Part shown: piece after piece, positions 53,335 to 61,626 of the stretch
Layout of the letters: each line of letters starts with the position of its first letter
How positions within the stretch are numbered: position 1 is the stretch's first letter
From: Thermohalobaculum sp039816045
GTDB lineage: Bacteria > Pseudomonadota > Alphaproteobacteria > Rhodobacterales > Rhodobacteraceae
NCBI GenBank assembly: GCA_039816045.1
Contig: JBCBYB010000005.1
Coordinates: forward strand, 123,104-187,103
DNA length: 64,000 bases
Direction: 5' to 3'
Position numbers and translations under genes: made by a program
Notes under the pieces: model-generated
What the model saw: the letters and a program-made list of their open reading frames with translations, nothing else
Told to the model about the DNA's origin: nothing
The model's database searches: none

Positions 53335-54203
53335 TCCCCCGACGCGAGCACCGGGTCCTGGTCCAGGGCATGACCGGCAAGCAAGGCACGTTCTGGACCG
53401 AGCAGATGATCGCCTATGGCACGACTGTGATCGGCGGCGTGAACCCGCGGCGCGCGGGTGAGACGCATCTCGGTCTGCCGGTCTGGGGTTCGGCCGTCGA
53501 GGCCGCCCGTGCCCAACCCTTCGACATTGCAGTGATGTTCATCCCGCCCATGGCCGCCAAAGCCGCAGCCATCGACGCGTGCACGGCTGGAGCGAAGCTG
53601 CTGGTCTGCCTCACCGAGCAAATCCCTGCGCAAGATGTGATGGAGATGCACGCTGCAGCGGCCGCCAGCGGCACCCGCATCGTCGGGCCCAATACGGCGG
53701 GGCTGGTCACCCCGGGCGAGTGCTTTGTCGGCATCATGCCCGCGTTCAACCCCACGGTCTTCCGGCCCGGCGGCATCGGTGTGATCTCCCGTTCGGGCAG
53801 CCTCGGCACTCTTCTCAGCCTCAACATCGCTCAGGCGGGGATGGGCCAGTCGGCCTTCTACGGCGTCGGCGGAGATCCGATGATCGGCACCACCACCCGC
53901 GAGGCGCTGGAGATCCTGGATGCCGACCCGCGCACCGAGGCGGTGGTGATCTGCGGCGAGATCGGCGGCTCGGCGGAGGAGGAGGCGGCCGAATATGCGC
54001 GCAGCATGAAGAAGCCCGTCGCCGCCTTCATCGCAGGGCGTCAGTCGCCGCCCGGCAAAAAGATGGGGCATGCCGGGGCCATCGTGGCCGGAGGCAAGGG
54101 AGACTACGACACCAAACGGGCCGCACTCGAGGCCGCTGGCGTGGCAGTCGCCGATGTCCCGAGCGCCGTCCCCGGCTTGATCTCCGCCGCACTGGCGGGC
54201 TGA
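53331..54203 (+). CDS. Acyl-CoA ligase (ADP-forming), alpha subunit
   Basis: 290 residues, SucD-like. CoA-binding Rossmann part with VLVQGMTGKQGTFWTEQMIAYGTTVIGGVNP; GPNTAGLVTPGE and FRPGGIGVISRSGSLG in the middle; the phosphohistidine loop near the end is PPGKKMGHAGAIVAGGKG with the catalytic His. Length and domain order are those of succinyl-CoA synthetase alpha. ATGA overlap with the beta gene. No other citric acid cycle gene is near, which argues against a housekeeping role. Confidence 0.9.
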   Translation: MIPRREHRVLVQGMTGKQGTFWTEQMIAYGTTVIGGVNPRRAGETHLGLPVWGSAVEAARAQPFDIAVMFIPPMAAKAAAIDACTAGAKLLVCLTEQIPAQDVMEMHAAAAASGTRIVGPNTAGLVTPGECFVGIMPAFNPTVFRPGGIGVISRSGSLGTLLSLNIAQAGMGQSAFYGVGGDPMIGTTTREALEILDADPRTEAVVICGEIGGSAEEEAAEYARSMKKPVAAFIAGRQSPPGKKMGHAGAIVAGGKGDYDTKRAALEAAGVAVADVPSAVPGLISAALAG

Positions 54204-54335
54204 TTGACCTCAAAGCGGCACAAGATGTCGCAGACGGATCATCGAGGGACGAGTTTCCCCCCGACCAGCGCGCTCAATCGCGTCAATGAAGCCTGATCAG
54301 GTGCGGCGGCGGCCGTCAGGAACAGGGGTAGACGC

Positions 54336-55892
54336 ATGGCTGGGGTTGATGCGGAGACGGGCGGCGGCCGGCGGCGTGGGCGGGGAGGCGGCGGCGCGGC
54401 CCGGCGGGCCGAGCGGACAGCGCCGAGGCATGAGGTTGCCCGCTATATCACCCGCAAGATCCCGGACTTCGAGATCCTGAATGCCGAAGCGCTGGAGACC
54501 ATAGAAACCAACGCCGAGACAGTGCTCGAGGAGATCGGCGTCGGCTTTCCTGAGAACCCGGGTGCGCTCGACCGCTGGCGCGCGGCAGGGGCCGACATCG
54601 ACGGCGACCGGGTCCGCATCCCTCGCGGGCTGGCGCGCAAGCTGTGCGCCACGGCGCCCTCCGAGTTCACCCAAGCTGCGCGAAACCCCGACCGCTCAGT
54701 GGTCATCGGCGGGCGGAACTTGGTGCTCGCCCCGGTCTATGGCCCGCCCTTTATACGCAATCTCGAAGAGGGCCGGCGCTACGCGACCATGGCCGATTTC
54801 CGCGATTTCGTGAAAGTGGTCTACCAGTCGAAATGGCTGCATCACTCGGGCGGCACGCTGTGCGAGCCCACAGATGTGGCGGTGAACAAGCGCCATCTCG
54901 ACATGTTGCTGGCGCATATGACGCTGTCGGACAAACCCTATATGGGCTCGGTCACCGATCCGAAGCGCGCTGCGGACTCAGTCGCGATGTCCGAGATCCT
55001 GTTTGGCGGCACGCTGCCAGATCAGCCGGTGATGACCTCGCTCATCAACATCAACTCGCCGCTCACCTTCGACAATGTGATGATGGGAGCGCTCGAGGTC
55101 TATGCCAGCGCAGGCCAGGCCTGCATCGTCTCGCCGTTTATCGTGGGCGGCGCGATGGCGCCGGTTACGGTCGCCGGGACGCTGACCCAGGTGCTGGCTG
55201 AGGCGATGGCAGGGATCGCCTACTCCCAACTCGTGCGGCCTGGAGCGCCAGTGATCTTCGGCGCCTTCGTGACCTCGATCGACATGAACTCTGGCGCGCC
55301 GACCATGGGCACGCCCGAGGCCTCCAAGATCCTCTACGGGGCGGGTCAGTTGGCGCGGCGGATGGGCCTTCCCTTCCGCTCTGGCGGCGCGCTTTGCACC
55401 TCGAAGTTGCCGGACGCTCAGGCGGCCTATGAAACGGCGAACACGCTGAATGCGGCACTTCTGGGCGGCGTTAACTTCATGCTCCACTCGGCCGGCTGGC
55501 TGGAAGGTGGGCTGGTCGCGAGCCTCGAGAAATTGGTCCTGGACGCGGATCAACTTGGCATTTTGCACAGTGTGGCGGCCGGCGTTGAGGTCGACGAGAA
55601 CGGCCAAGGTATGGACGCCATTCGGGAGGTCGGCCCAGGCGGGCACTATCTCGGCTGCGCACACACCCAGGCGAACTTCAAGACCGCGTTCTGGCGAACC
55701 GAAGTGCTGGACTACAAGCCCTTCGAGACATGGGCCGAAGAGGGTGCCGCAGACTCGTTCAGCCTCGCAAACCGCAGGGTGAAAAAGCTGCTGGCGGAGT
55801 ATCAGCAGCCTCAACTCGACCCAGGGATCACCGAGGCGCTCGACGCCTATGTCGCGCGGCGCAAAGCCGAGGAGCCGGACGCCTTCGGTTGA
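54336..55892 (+). CDS. MttB-family (non-pyrrolysine) methyltransferase
   Basis: 518 residues. After an Arg/Gly-rich disordered N-terminus (GGGRRRGRGGGGAARRAER) comes a TIM-barrel domain with ETNAETVLEEIGVGFPENP, VYGPPFIRNLEEGRRYATM, YMGSVTDPKRAADSVAM and LGGVNFMLHSAGWLEGGLVA. This is the trimethylamine methyltransferase family without an in-frame TAG, like the MtgB glycine-betaine type; it would transfer a methyl group to a corrinoid protein. No corrinoid protein or activator is in the window. It is 132 bases after the ligase alpha gene, so co-transcription is possible. ATG 54336 has only a weak GGGG upstream. Confidence 0.88.
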   Translation: MAGVDAETGGGRRRGRGGGGAARRAERTAPRHEVARYITRKIPDFEILNAEALETIETNAETVLEEIGVGFPENPGALDRWRAAGADIDGDRVRIPRGLARKLCATAPSEFTQAARNPDRSVVIGGRNLVLAPVYGPPFIRNLEEGRRYATMADFRDFVKVVYQSKWLHHSGGTLCEPTDVAVNKRHLDMLLAHMTLSDKPYMGSVTDPKRAADSVAMSEILFGGTLPDQPVMTSLININSPLTFDNVMMGALEVYASAGQACIVSPFIVGGAMAPVTVAGTLTQVLAEAMAGIAYSQLVRPGAPVIFGAFVTSIDMNSGAPTMGTPEASKILYGAGQLARRMGLPFRSGGALCTSKLPDAQAAYETANTLNAALLGGVNFMLHSAGWLEGGLVASLEKLVLDADQLGILHSVAAGVEVDENGQGMDAIREVGPGGHYLGCAHTQANFKTAFWRTEVLDYKPFETWAEEGAADSFSLANRRVKKLLAEYQQPQLDPGITEALDAYVARRKAEEPDAFG

Positions 55893-55896
55893 GCGA

Positions 55897-56193
55897 TTAA
55901 GCCGCCGCAGCACCGGCTTCGGCGAGCAATGCCGCGAGGATCTGAACATGGCGGGCCGGGCGGTATTCGACTGCCCCGCGACGGCGCTCGTTCTCGCACC
56001 GAGCTTCCGCCTCGGCGAGCCGGGCCAGGATCTGCGCCTCGGGCCGGGCCAGCAGCCCGGGGATCGCGCCGGGTAAATCACGCTCGCGACGATAGAGACG
56101 AGCCCCCGCGCGCGCCGTGCGGGCAAGCAGCCCCGGCCGCATCATCGGAAACATCTGCGCGAGATCGAACTCGACTGGGTTGGGCATAAGCAT
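55897..56193 (-). CDS. DUF6477 family protein
   Basis: 98 residues. FPMMRPGLLARTARAGARLYRRERDLPGAI, then helices rich in Ala, Arg and Glu (LLARPEAQILARLAEAEARCENERRRGA) and YRPARHVQILAALLAEAGA. This matches DUF6477, a small family confined to Rhodobacteraceae and neighbours. AAGGAG seven bases upstream supports the ATG at 56193. It is convergent with the MttB-like gene (4-base gap) and divergent from the DUF6456 gene across a CtrA-like site. Confidence 0.8.
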   Translation of the reverse strand: MLMPNPVEFDLAQMFPMMRPGLLARTARAGARLYRRERDLPGAIPGLLARPEAQILARLAEAEARCENERRRGAVEYRPARHVQILAALLAEAGAAAA

Positions 56194-56333
56194 AGGCGGT
56201 CTCCTTTCGCATCAACCGAGGCCCAGTCTTCTCTGATCGAACAGGCGTTGCGCAGAAAGCAGATGCATCGCACGCAAGACGTCCCATGCTTTCAAACATT
56301 AACAGAAAGTAAATAACTCTCATTATAGGCGAG

Positions 56334-56348
56334 TTAACCAACTGTTAG
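56334..56348 (+). promoter_or_regulatory. CtrA-like site between the DUF6477 and DUF6456 genes
   Basis: TTAACCAACTGTTAG: TTAA, seven bases, TTAG, close to the CtrA consensus TTAA-N7-TTAA, in an AT-rich promoter (56290-56400). A nearby perfect 5+5 inverted repeat, TCGAG-AAAA-CTCGA, lies between it and the DUF6456 start codon. Confidence 0.4.
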
Positions 56349-56404
56349 ATTTTGGCACATACGAATGTATTCGAGAAAACTCGACACAAATAAGGGCAAA
56401 AATT

Positions 56405-57529
56405 GTGGCCAATACGCTTGACATCCTGGAGCAGTGTAAGGACCGGGCTCGCTCCACGTTCCCAGACGATATCACCGCTCCTATCGCGCGGGACGCTGCC
56501 CTCTATCTCGCCCATACAGAGCGCGGCGAGAGCATCCGTGCCCTTGCAGGCGCGGTCGGCAGCCACCCCTCCACCGTGCTCCGTGCCGTTCGTCGGGTCG
56601 AGGAGCGGCGGGACGACCCACTCTTCGATCGGTTGCTGGAGGGGACGCCAAGCCCTTGCCAATCCGAGATCGCCGTCCCATCGCTGGCGGCGGAATCCGC
56701 AGAGGCAATCGATGACAACGAGGTGCGCCGCTACGCCAAAACCGCGCTCCGTCGCCTCGGCGAACCGGGGGCATTCCTGCTGATCGCGCCCGGTGCAGAG
56801 AATGGCGGGATCTTCTGCGCCACCAATCGCCATCAGAAGCCGATTGCCCTCTTGCCGGTTCGGATTGCGGTTGAGTTCTCCAGGAGGGAGTGGATCCGGC
56901 TTGAGAGCCGCGGGTCTGCAACGGCCCGCTACCGCCTCGGCGACCCTGGGCGAGCAGCCCTCAAGCGCATCCTCGCCGAGGACCTCGCCACCCGAGATGC
57001 GCAGGGTTTCGCCGAAGCGCAGGCTCCGTTCCAAGCGCAGCACCGTCTAGACGGCACCCGCACTGTTCAAAACTCCGAGACAGGTGAGTGTACGGCGATA
57101 TCCGTCAACCTCGGAGAGAGCCCGATCGGGTGGCTTTCGCGCCGCAAGGGACCGGATGGAGAGCCGTTTCTAACTCCTGCCGAGGTCGAGGCCGGCGACC
57201 GGCTCCGCACTGATTTCGACGCCGCCCAGATCGGCCCCTCGGTGGCGCAGGACTGGAGCCGGTTCCTCGCGCCGGTTGACTGCGGCAGCGGCGGGCGGCG
57301 ACGGGACGCCGGCTTGTCCGGATCGTCCAGCGCGCGGGACCGGGTCACCGGCGCCCTCACAGCCCTCGGACCAGGATTGTCGGATGTGGCGCTCCGGGTT
57401 TGCTGCTTTTTGGAGGGGCTGGAGGCGTGTGAGAAGCGCATGGGATGGTCGGCGCGCTCCGGCAAAGTGGTCCTCAAGATCGCCCTTCAGCGCCTCGTTG
57501 AGCACTACGGTCTGACACCCCGCACCTAA
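56405..57529 (+). CDS. DUF6456 domain protein with N-terminal helix-turn-helix
   Basis: 374 residues from a GTG start. Residues 25-65 (AALYLAHTERGESIRALAGAVGSHPSTVLRAVRRVEERRD) look like a helix-turn-helix; the C-terminal DUF6456 part (about 225-374) includes SPIGWLSRRKGPDGEPFLTPAEVEAGDRLRTDF and LSDVALRVCCFLEGLEACEKRMGW, ending in a second helical bundle. The family is typical of alphaproteobacteria and unassigned. The CtrA-like site in its promoter hints at cell-cycle or motility control. Confidence 0.82.
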   Translation: MANTLDILEQCKDRARSTFPDDITAPIARDAALYLAHTERGESIRALAGAVGSHPSTVLRAVRRVEERRDDPLFDRLLEGTPSPCQSEIAVPSLAAESAEAIDDNEVRRYAKTALRRLGEPGAFLLIAPGAENGGIFCATNRHQKPIALLPVRIAVEFSRREWIRLESRGSATARYRLGDPGRAALKRILAEDLATRDAQGFAEAQAPFQAQHRLDGTRTVQNSETGECTAISVNLGESPIGWLSRRKGPDGEPFLTPAEVEAGDRLRTDFDAAQIGPSVAQDWSRFLAPVDCGSGGRRRDAGLSGSSSARDRVTGALTALGPGLSDVALRVCCFLEGLEACEKRMGWSARSGKVVLKIALQRLVEHYGLTPRT

Positions 57530-57572
57530 CTCGGCTTGACCTTGGGGGGCGGGGCCGGGCAGCCTCGCCCCC

Positions 57573-58205
57573 ATGACAACCCGCCTAATCGAAAGCAACG
57601 CCGATGTGGAAGAAGGCTGCGACTGGCTCGCGGCCTTGGATCCCCGTTTTGCCGAGGCACGCACGCTTGCCGGCCCCCTCCCCCTCCGCCGCAGCCCGGC
57701 CGGCTTCGCAACCCTCCTCAAAGCGATCTGTTCACAGCAGCTCTCCGTCGCCTCGGCCGCTGCGGTTTGGCGACGGCTTGAGGCTGCTGGGGCCGCCTGT
57801 CCCAAGACCATCCATTCCCTCGACGACGAGACCCTGAGGGGCTGCGGTCTCTCGCGGCCCAAACTCCGCTATGCGAGGGCGCTCGCCGAGGCCGATCTGG
57901 ACTACAACGCGCTCGCCACCATGCCAGAGGAAGACGCCATCGCCACCCTCACTGCAGTGAAGGGGATCGGTGCTTGGACTGCGGAGATCTACCTCATGTT
58001 CGCCATCGGTCGTGCGGATGTCTTTGCACCAGGTGACCTCGCCCTCCAGGAAGCGGCGCGGATCCTCTTTAGCCTCGAGACCAGACCCACCGAGAAGGCG
58101 CTTCGGCAGCAGGCCGAGGGATGGTCTCCCTGGCGTGCGGTGGCGGCGCGGCTGCTTTGGGCGTACTACCGACAGGCGAAGTCCCGCGAGGGTGTTGCCC
58201 TCTAG
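57573..58205 (+). CDS. DNA-3-methyladenine glycosylase II (AlkA-like)
   Basis: 210 residues. The helix-hairpin-helix and catalytic Asp are visible in LTAVKGIGAWTAEIYLMFAIG followed by FAPGDLALQEAARIL (Asp in PGD). It removes alkylated purines from DNA in base excision repair. The N-terminal AlkA domain is short, as in the compact archaeal/bacterial relatives (MAG-like). ATG 57573 follows directly on a C-rich leader with weak ribosome-binding site. It is co-directional with the esterase 20 bases downstream. Confidence 0.92.
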   Translation: MTTRLIESNADVEEGCDWLAALDPRFAEARTLAGPLPLRRSPAGFATLLKAICSQQLSVASAAAVWRRLEAAGAACPKTIHSLDDETLRGCGLSRPKLRYARALAEADLDYNALATMPEEDAIATLTAVKGIGAWTAEIYLMFAIGRADVFAPGDLALQEAARILFSLETRPTEKALRQQAEGWSPWRAVAARLLWAYYRQAKSREGVAL

Positions 58206-58225
58206 CCCCTGATCCAGGAGATCCC

Positions 58226-58894
58226 ATGACCACGCTTACCGGCCCACGCGCCGCTCCCAAGTCCGGCGAGACCCGCCAGCTCGTCATCATGCTGCACGGC
58301 TACGGGGCGGACGGCGCCGATCTCCTCGGACTTTCACAGCCGCTTGCGGAGTATCTCACCGATGCAGCCTTTCGCGCCCCGGATGCCCCGCAGCGCTGCC
58401 TGGTCAATCCCTCGGGCAAGCAGTGGTTCCCGATCCCGCCCATCGACGGCAGCTCCGAACAGGAGATGATCGAGGGCTACATTGCCGCAGCCGAGGCGCT
58501 GGATGCCGGCATCGAGGCGATGATCGAGGAGGAAGGCGTCACCCGTGAGAACACCGCGCTGCTGGGCTTTAGTCAGGGGACGATGATGGCGCTTGCCGTG
58601 GGGCCGCGGCGCGAGCCGGCGATTGCAGGGATTGTGGGCTTTTCCGGCCGGCTGATCGACCGGGATGCGCTCGGGCTTGCCGCGTCGCGCCCACCGGTGC
58701 TGCTGATCCATGGTGACCGCGACGAAGTGGTGCCCCACAGCTCCATGGCCGAGGCGGAGCAGGCCCTGGCCGAGCACGACTTCCCGGTCTCGACCTTTAC
58801 ATCCGAAGGCACGCCGCACGCCATCGGGCCTGACGGTCTTGGCCTCGCGCTTGGCTTCCTGCTCGACAAGTTCGGCTTGCCGATGCCGACATGA
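58226..58894 (+). CDS. Phospholipase/carboxylesterase family protein
   Basis: 222 residues. Alpha/beta-hydrolase of the YpfH/carboxylesterase 2 group: LVIMLHGYGADGADLLGL (oxyanion), nucleophile Ser in LGFSQGTMMALA, Asp in LIHGDRDEVVPHSSM, His in GTPHAIGPDGL. No signal peptide; it would act on short-chain acyl esters in the cytoplasm. AGGAG five bases before the ATG. It follows the AlkA-type gene closely and probably shares its transcript. Confidence 0.88.
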   Translation: MTTLTGPRAAPKSGETRQLVIMLHGYGADGADLLGLSQPLAEYLTDAAFRAPDAPQRCLVNPSGKQWFPIPPIDGSSEQEMIEGYIAAAEALDAGIEAMIEEEGVTRENTALLGFSQGTMMALAVGPRREPAIAGIVGFSGRLIDRDALGLAASRPPVLLIHGDRDEVVPHSSMAEAEQALAEHDFPVSTFTSEGTPHAIGPDGLGLALGFLLDKFGLPMPT

Positions 58895-59115
58895 GCGTCT
58901 TTCCCCGAGTCTGGGGATAACTATGGGGACAATCCGCCCTCACCCTGCGACACAAATCTGTTGCAGCGCTTTGCTATAGCGAAGTCGGCGCCGGCAGGGC
59001 AGCCTATTTTGGAGGTTGCAAGGCCACCGCCCCGATATATAGTGCTGAGGGAGCGAGGCTAAGGTCCCGCCTCGGCACCGTCATAAAGACGCGCAACAAG
59101 GCGAGGCGAGCAGAT

Positions 59116-59700
59116 ATGGATGCGTCCTTCCCGAGCAGCTTTGTCAGGCAACCCGCCGGTCTGCGAGACCATCCAGCACTTGTGCTGAACGCCGACTACC
59201 GTCCGCTCTCCTATTTCCCGCTCTCGCTGTGGCCGTGGCAGGAGGCGGTGAAGGCCGCGTTTCTCGACCGGGTGACGATCGTCGCCGAGTACGACACCCA
59301 GGTGCACAGCCCCTCGATGGCGATGCGCCTGCCCTCGGTCGTCGTTTTGAAGGACTACGTGAAGCCTGCCCGCTACCCGGCATTCACTCGCTTCAACCTG
59401 TTCCTGCGGGACGAGTTCACCTGCCAGTACTGCGGCGCGAAGGGCGAGATGACCTTCGACCATGTGATGCCCCGCTCGCGCGGCGGGCGGACCACGTGGG
59501 AGAACGTGGTCGCCTCCTGCAGCAAATGTAATCTACGAAAGGCGAACCTGACGTTGCGTCAGGCGGGGATGGCCCTTGCCCGGCCGCCTCGGCGTCCCGA
59601 TGCGGCCGAACTTCAGAACAAGGGCCGGAAATTCCCACCCAACCATCTGCATGAGAGTTGGATGGACTTCCTCTATTGGGATGCGGAACTGGAGGCTTAG
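59116..59700 (+). CDS. HNH endonuclease
   Basis: 194 residues. The HNH core lies at 100-145: FTCQYCGAKGEMTFDHVMPRSRGGRTTWENVVASCSKCNLRKAN, with two CxxC zinc pairs, the DH of the metal site and the N of the third motif. The N-terminal part (HPALVLNADYRPLSYFPLSLW) is typical of a stand-alone HNH group common in alphaproteobacteria, not of restriction systems. No methyltransferase or toxin partner is next to it. Confidence 0.9.
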   Translation: MDASFPSSFVRQPAGLRDHPALVLNADYRPLSYFPLSLWPWQEAVKAAFLDRVTIVAEYDTQVHSPSMAMRLPSVVVLKDYVKPARYPAFTRFNLFLRDEFTCQYCGAKGEMTFDHVMPRSRGGRTTWENVVASCSKCNLRKANLTLRQAGMALARPPRRPDAAELQNKGRKFPPNHLHESWMDFLYWDAELEA

Positions 59701-59715
59701 CGCCCCCGGCTCCCT

Positions 59716-60360
59716 TTAGAGTTTCTCGAGCGGCTTGATCGCGTTGCCATAGGCCTCGCTGGCGGCGTTCTGCCGGTCGCGGTGCACATCCATCCGCTTG
59801 AGCACCGCATAGGCCGCTTCGTGCTTCGCGCTTGCCGTGCTGGCGAGCTTCTTCGCCTTGACCGCATCCACGTCCTTGATCTTGTCGAACATCTCCTTGT
59901 CGGCGATGTAGTCGAAGAGCTTCTTGCGGAACTCCGGGAACAGCGCTTCGAGCTTATCGTCGCTTTCGATGTAACGCTGGGACTGGCGCTCGATCTCGGC
60001 TTTCAGCTTGGCGAGCCTGGTCTCGAGGCGCGCGCGTTCAGCCTTGATCTTCATCGCGAACTCGTGGCGCTCCCGCCGACTGTCGCTGTAGACCTCTGCA
60101 AAGACCGAATCCATCTCGCCTTTCGGGTTCACCGGCCAGATGATCCCTTTGCCCTTGCCGTTGAGGGCGTCGAGCGTGCTCTTGTCAGCCTTGCCCGTGG
60201 ACTTCATGCCGGCCTGGGACTGGAACGCCTTCACCGCACTCTCGGTCGCCGGGCCGAAATCGCCATCCACAGACAGCTTCGGCTTGGCGCCCGCCTTGTT
60301 CAACAACTCCTGGAGTTTCACGACGGCCTTGCCGCCGGAACCTTTCTGCAAGGTAGCCAT
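59716..60360 (-). CDS. Peptidoglycan-binding domain protein with coiled-coil C-terminus
   Basis: 214 residues. Residues 1-70 form a PG_binding_1 repeat: VVKLQELLNKAGAKPKLSVDGDFGPATESAVKAFQSQAGM. The rest is one long charged helical region (AMKIKAERARLETRLAKLKAE; AYAVLKRMDVHRDRQNAASEAYG). There is no signal peptide or lipobox, so either it is exported by a special route or the domain serves another purpose, as in phage-tail-like particles. GGAGGGG gives a firm ATG at 60360. Family beyond the N-terminal domain is unknown. Confidence 0.82.
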   Translation of the reverse strand: MATLQKGSGGKAVVKLQELLNKAGAKPKLSVDGDFGPATESAVKAFQSQAGMKSTGKADKSTLDALNGKGKGIIWPVNPKGEMDSVFAEVYSDSRRERHEFAMKIKAERARLETRLAKLKAEIERQSQRYIESDDKLEALFPEFRKKLFDYIADKEMFDKIKDVDAVKAKKLASTASAKHEAAYAVLKRMDVHRDRQNAASEAYGNAIKPLEKL

Positions 60361-60459
60361 GGGCCCCTCCTCAAATCTGCTGCATCAATCTCGATGCATC
60401 AGGAGATAGGTGTCGGTCGTTTCAGATTGGCATTGGGATCTGTTTCAAACGTATCCGGC

Positions 60460-60945
60460 TCAGCGCTGCAACTCGGGCAGCGGGGCCCGCGCCGCGAAGA
60501 TCCAGATCGAGGCGAGCCCAAGCGACAGCAGCGCATTCCAGCTCGCCATCGAAAGGCCGAGAAAGTCCCAAACCACCTCGTCACAGCGCACGACCTCGGT
60601 CACCAACAGCTGGTCGAGCAAATCGGACGCGTTCATGCTCCCGGGATCAGCCGCAGTGCACGTGGACGGTCCCTCCCACCAGGCGCGTTCCACGCCCGTG
60701 TGAAACACCCCAAGTCCAGCCGCGACAGCCATGGCTGCAGCCCCGGCCAGGGCGACAATCCGATGTCCGCGCCACAACACGGTGACCGCCAGACCGGCGA
60801 GCACGATCGCCACCAAATGCGGCCAGCGCTGCCAGATGCACATCGGGCAAGGCGCGAGGCCGCCAAGATACTGATATGCGAGGGCGGCGAGCAAAACCGC
60901 GGCAGAGCCAGCCCCGGCCAAAAGGATACGACCGTAAACCGTCAT
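60460..60945 (-). CDS. dsbB: Disulfide bond formation protein B
   Basis: 161 residues with four membrane helices. The CxxC pair is in LGGLAPCPMCIWQRWPHLVA and the second pair of periplasmic cysteines in PSTCTAADPGS and VVRCDEVVW. DsbB passes electrons from DsbA to ubiquinone. ATG 60945 overlaps the YqaA-type gene stop (ATGA), so the two are translated together. No dsbA is in the window. Confidence 0.9.
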   Translation of the reverse strand: MTVYGRILLAGAGSAAVLLAALAYQYLGGLAPCPMCIWQRWPHLVAIVLAGLAVTVLWRGHRIVALAGAAAMAVAAGLGVFHTGVERAWWEGPSTCTAADPGSMNASDLLDQLLVTEVVRCDEVVWDFLGLSMASWNALLSLGLASIWIFAARAPLPELQR

Positions 60946-61523
60946 GTCAGGTACTTCACCGCCACGAACCCTCCGATGATCAGCGCGACGCCAAGGGTGG
61001 CGAGGATGCCAAAGCGCCTCTCGATGAAACTGCGCGCAGCCGGACCGAATTTCCAGAGCACTGCGGCAACAAGGAAGAACTGCAACCCACGCCCGATCAG
61101 CGAGGCGGTTACAAAGGGCGTCAGCGAGAGTTCCGCCACGCCCGAGGCGATGGTGATCACCTTGTACGGAAACGGTGTAAAGGCCGCGATGAACACCGCC
61201 TCGAACCCGTTGCGGCGGAACATCTCGGCCGCCTCGGCAAACTCGGCAGCCTTGCCATAGAACTCCAGGATCGGCTGGCCGATCTCGGCATAGAGAAAAT
61301 AGCCGATGGCGTAGCCAGCGAGGCCGCCCGCGACCGAGGCGAGCGCGCAAACCGCAGCGATCAGCCATGCGCGATCGGGCCTGGCCAGAACCATCGGGAT
61401 CAGCATAACCAGCGGTGTGATCGGGAAGATCGAGCTCTCCGCAAAGGAGACGACGGCAAGCGCCGGGAGCGCCACGGGCCCCTCGGCCAGTGCCAAAATG
61501 CGGTCATAAAGCTTTCTTAGCAT
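60942..61523 (-). CDS. YqaA/DedA-like membrane protein
   Basis: 193 residues, SNARE-associated/DedA-related YqaA group. MLRKLYDRILALAEGPVALPALAVVSFAESSIFPITPLVMLIPM at the start, then FIAAFTPFPYKVITIASGVAELSLTPFVTASLIGRGLQFFLV. Such proteins may flip or translocate lipids. I chose ATG 61523 because the family starts MLRxLYD; an ATG at 61544 is possible. It is upstream of and overlaps dsbB. Confidence 0.85.
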   Translation of the reverse strand: MLRKLYDRILALAEGPVALPALAVVSFAESSIFPITPLVMLIPMVLARPDRAWLIAAVCALASVAGGLAGYAIGYFLYAEIGQPILEFYGKAAEFAEAAEMFRRNGFEAVFIAAFTPFPYKVITIASGVAELSLTPFVTASLIGRGLQFFLVAAVLWKFGPAARSFIERRFGILATLGVALIIGGFVAVKYLT

Positions 61524-61626
61524 TAGATTCAGGGAGCTTAACATTCCCGTGCGATTTTGGTGTAGAGTGGGTATCAGCGTGGGTGATCCGAGTCCAGTCG
61601 GTGAGTATGATCCGGAGTATCTGGTT

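Noticed and set aside
52201..54203. Housekeeping succinyl-CoA synthetase (sucCD)
   Set aside because: The subunits are SucC/SucD-like but sit in a LacI-controlled transporter operon without any citric acid cycle gene; a dedicated acyl-CoA ligase is more likely.
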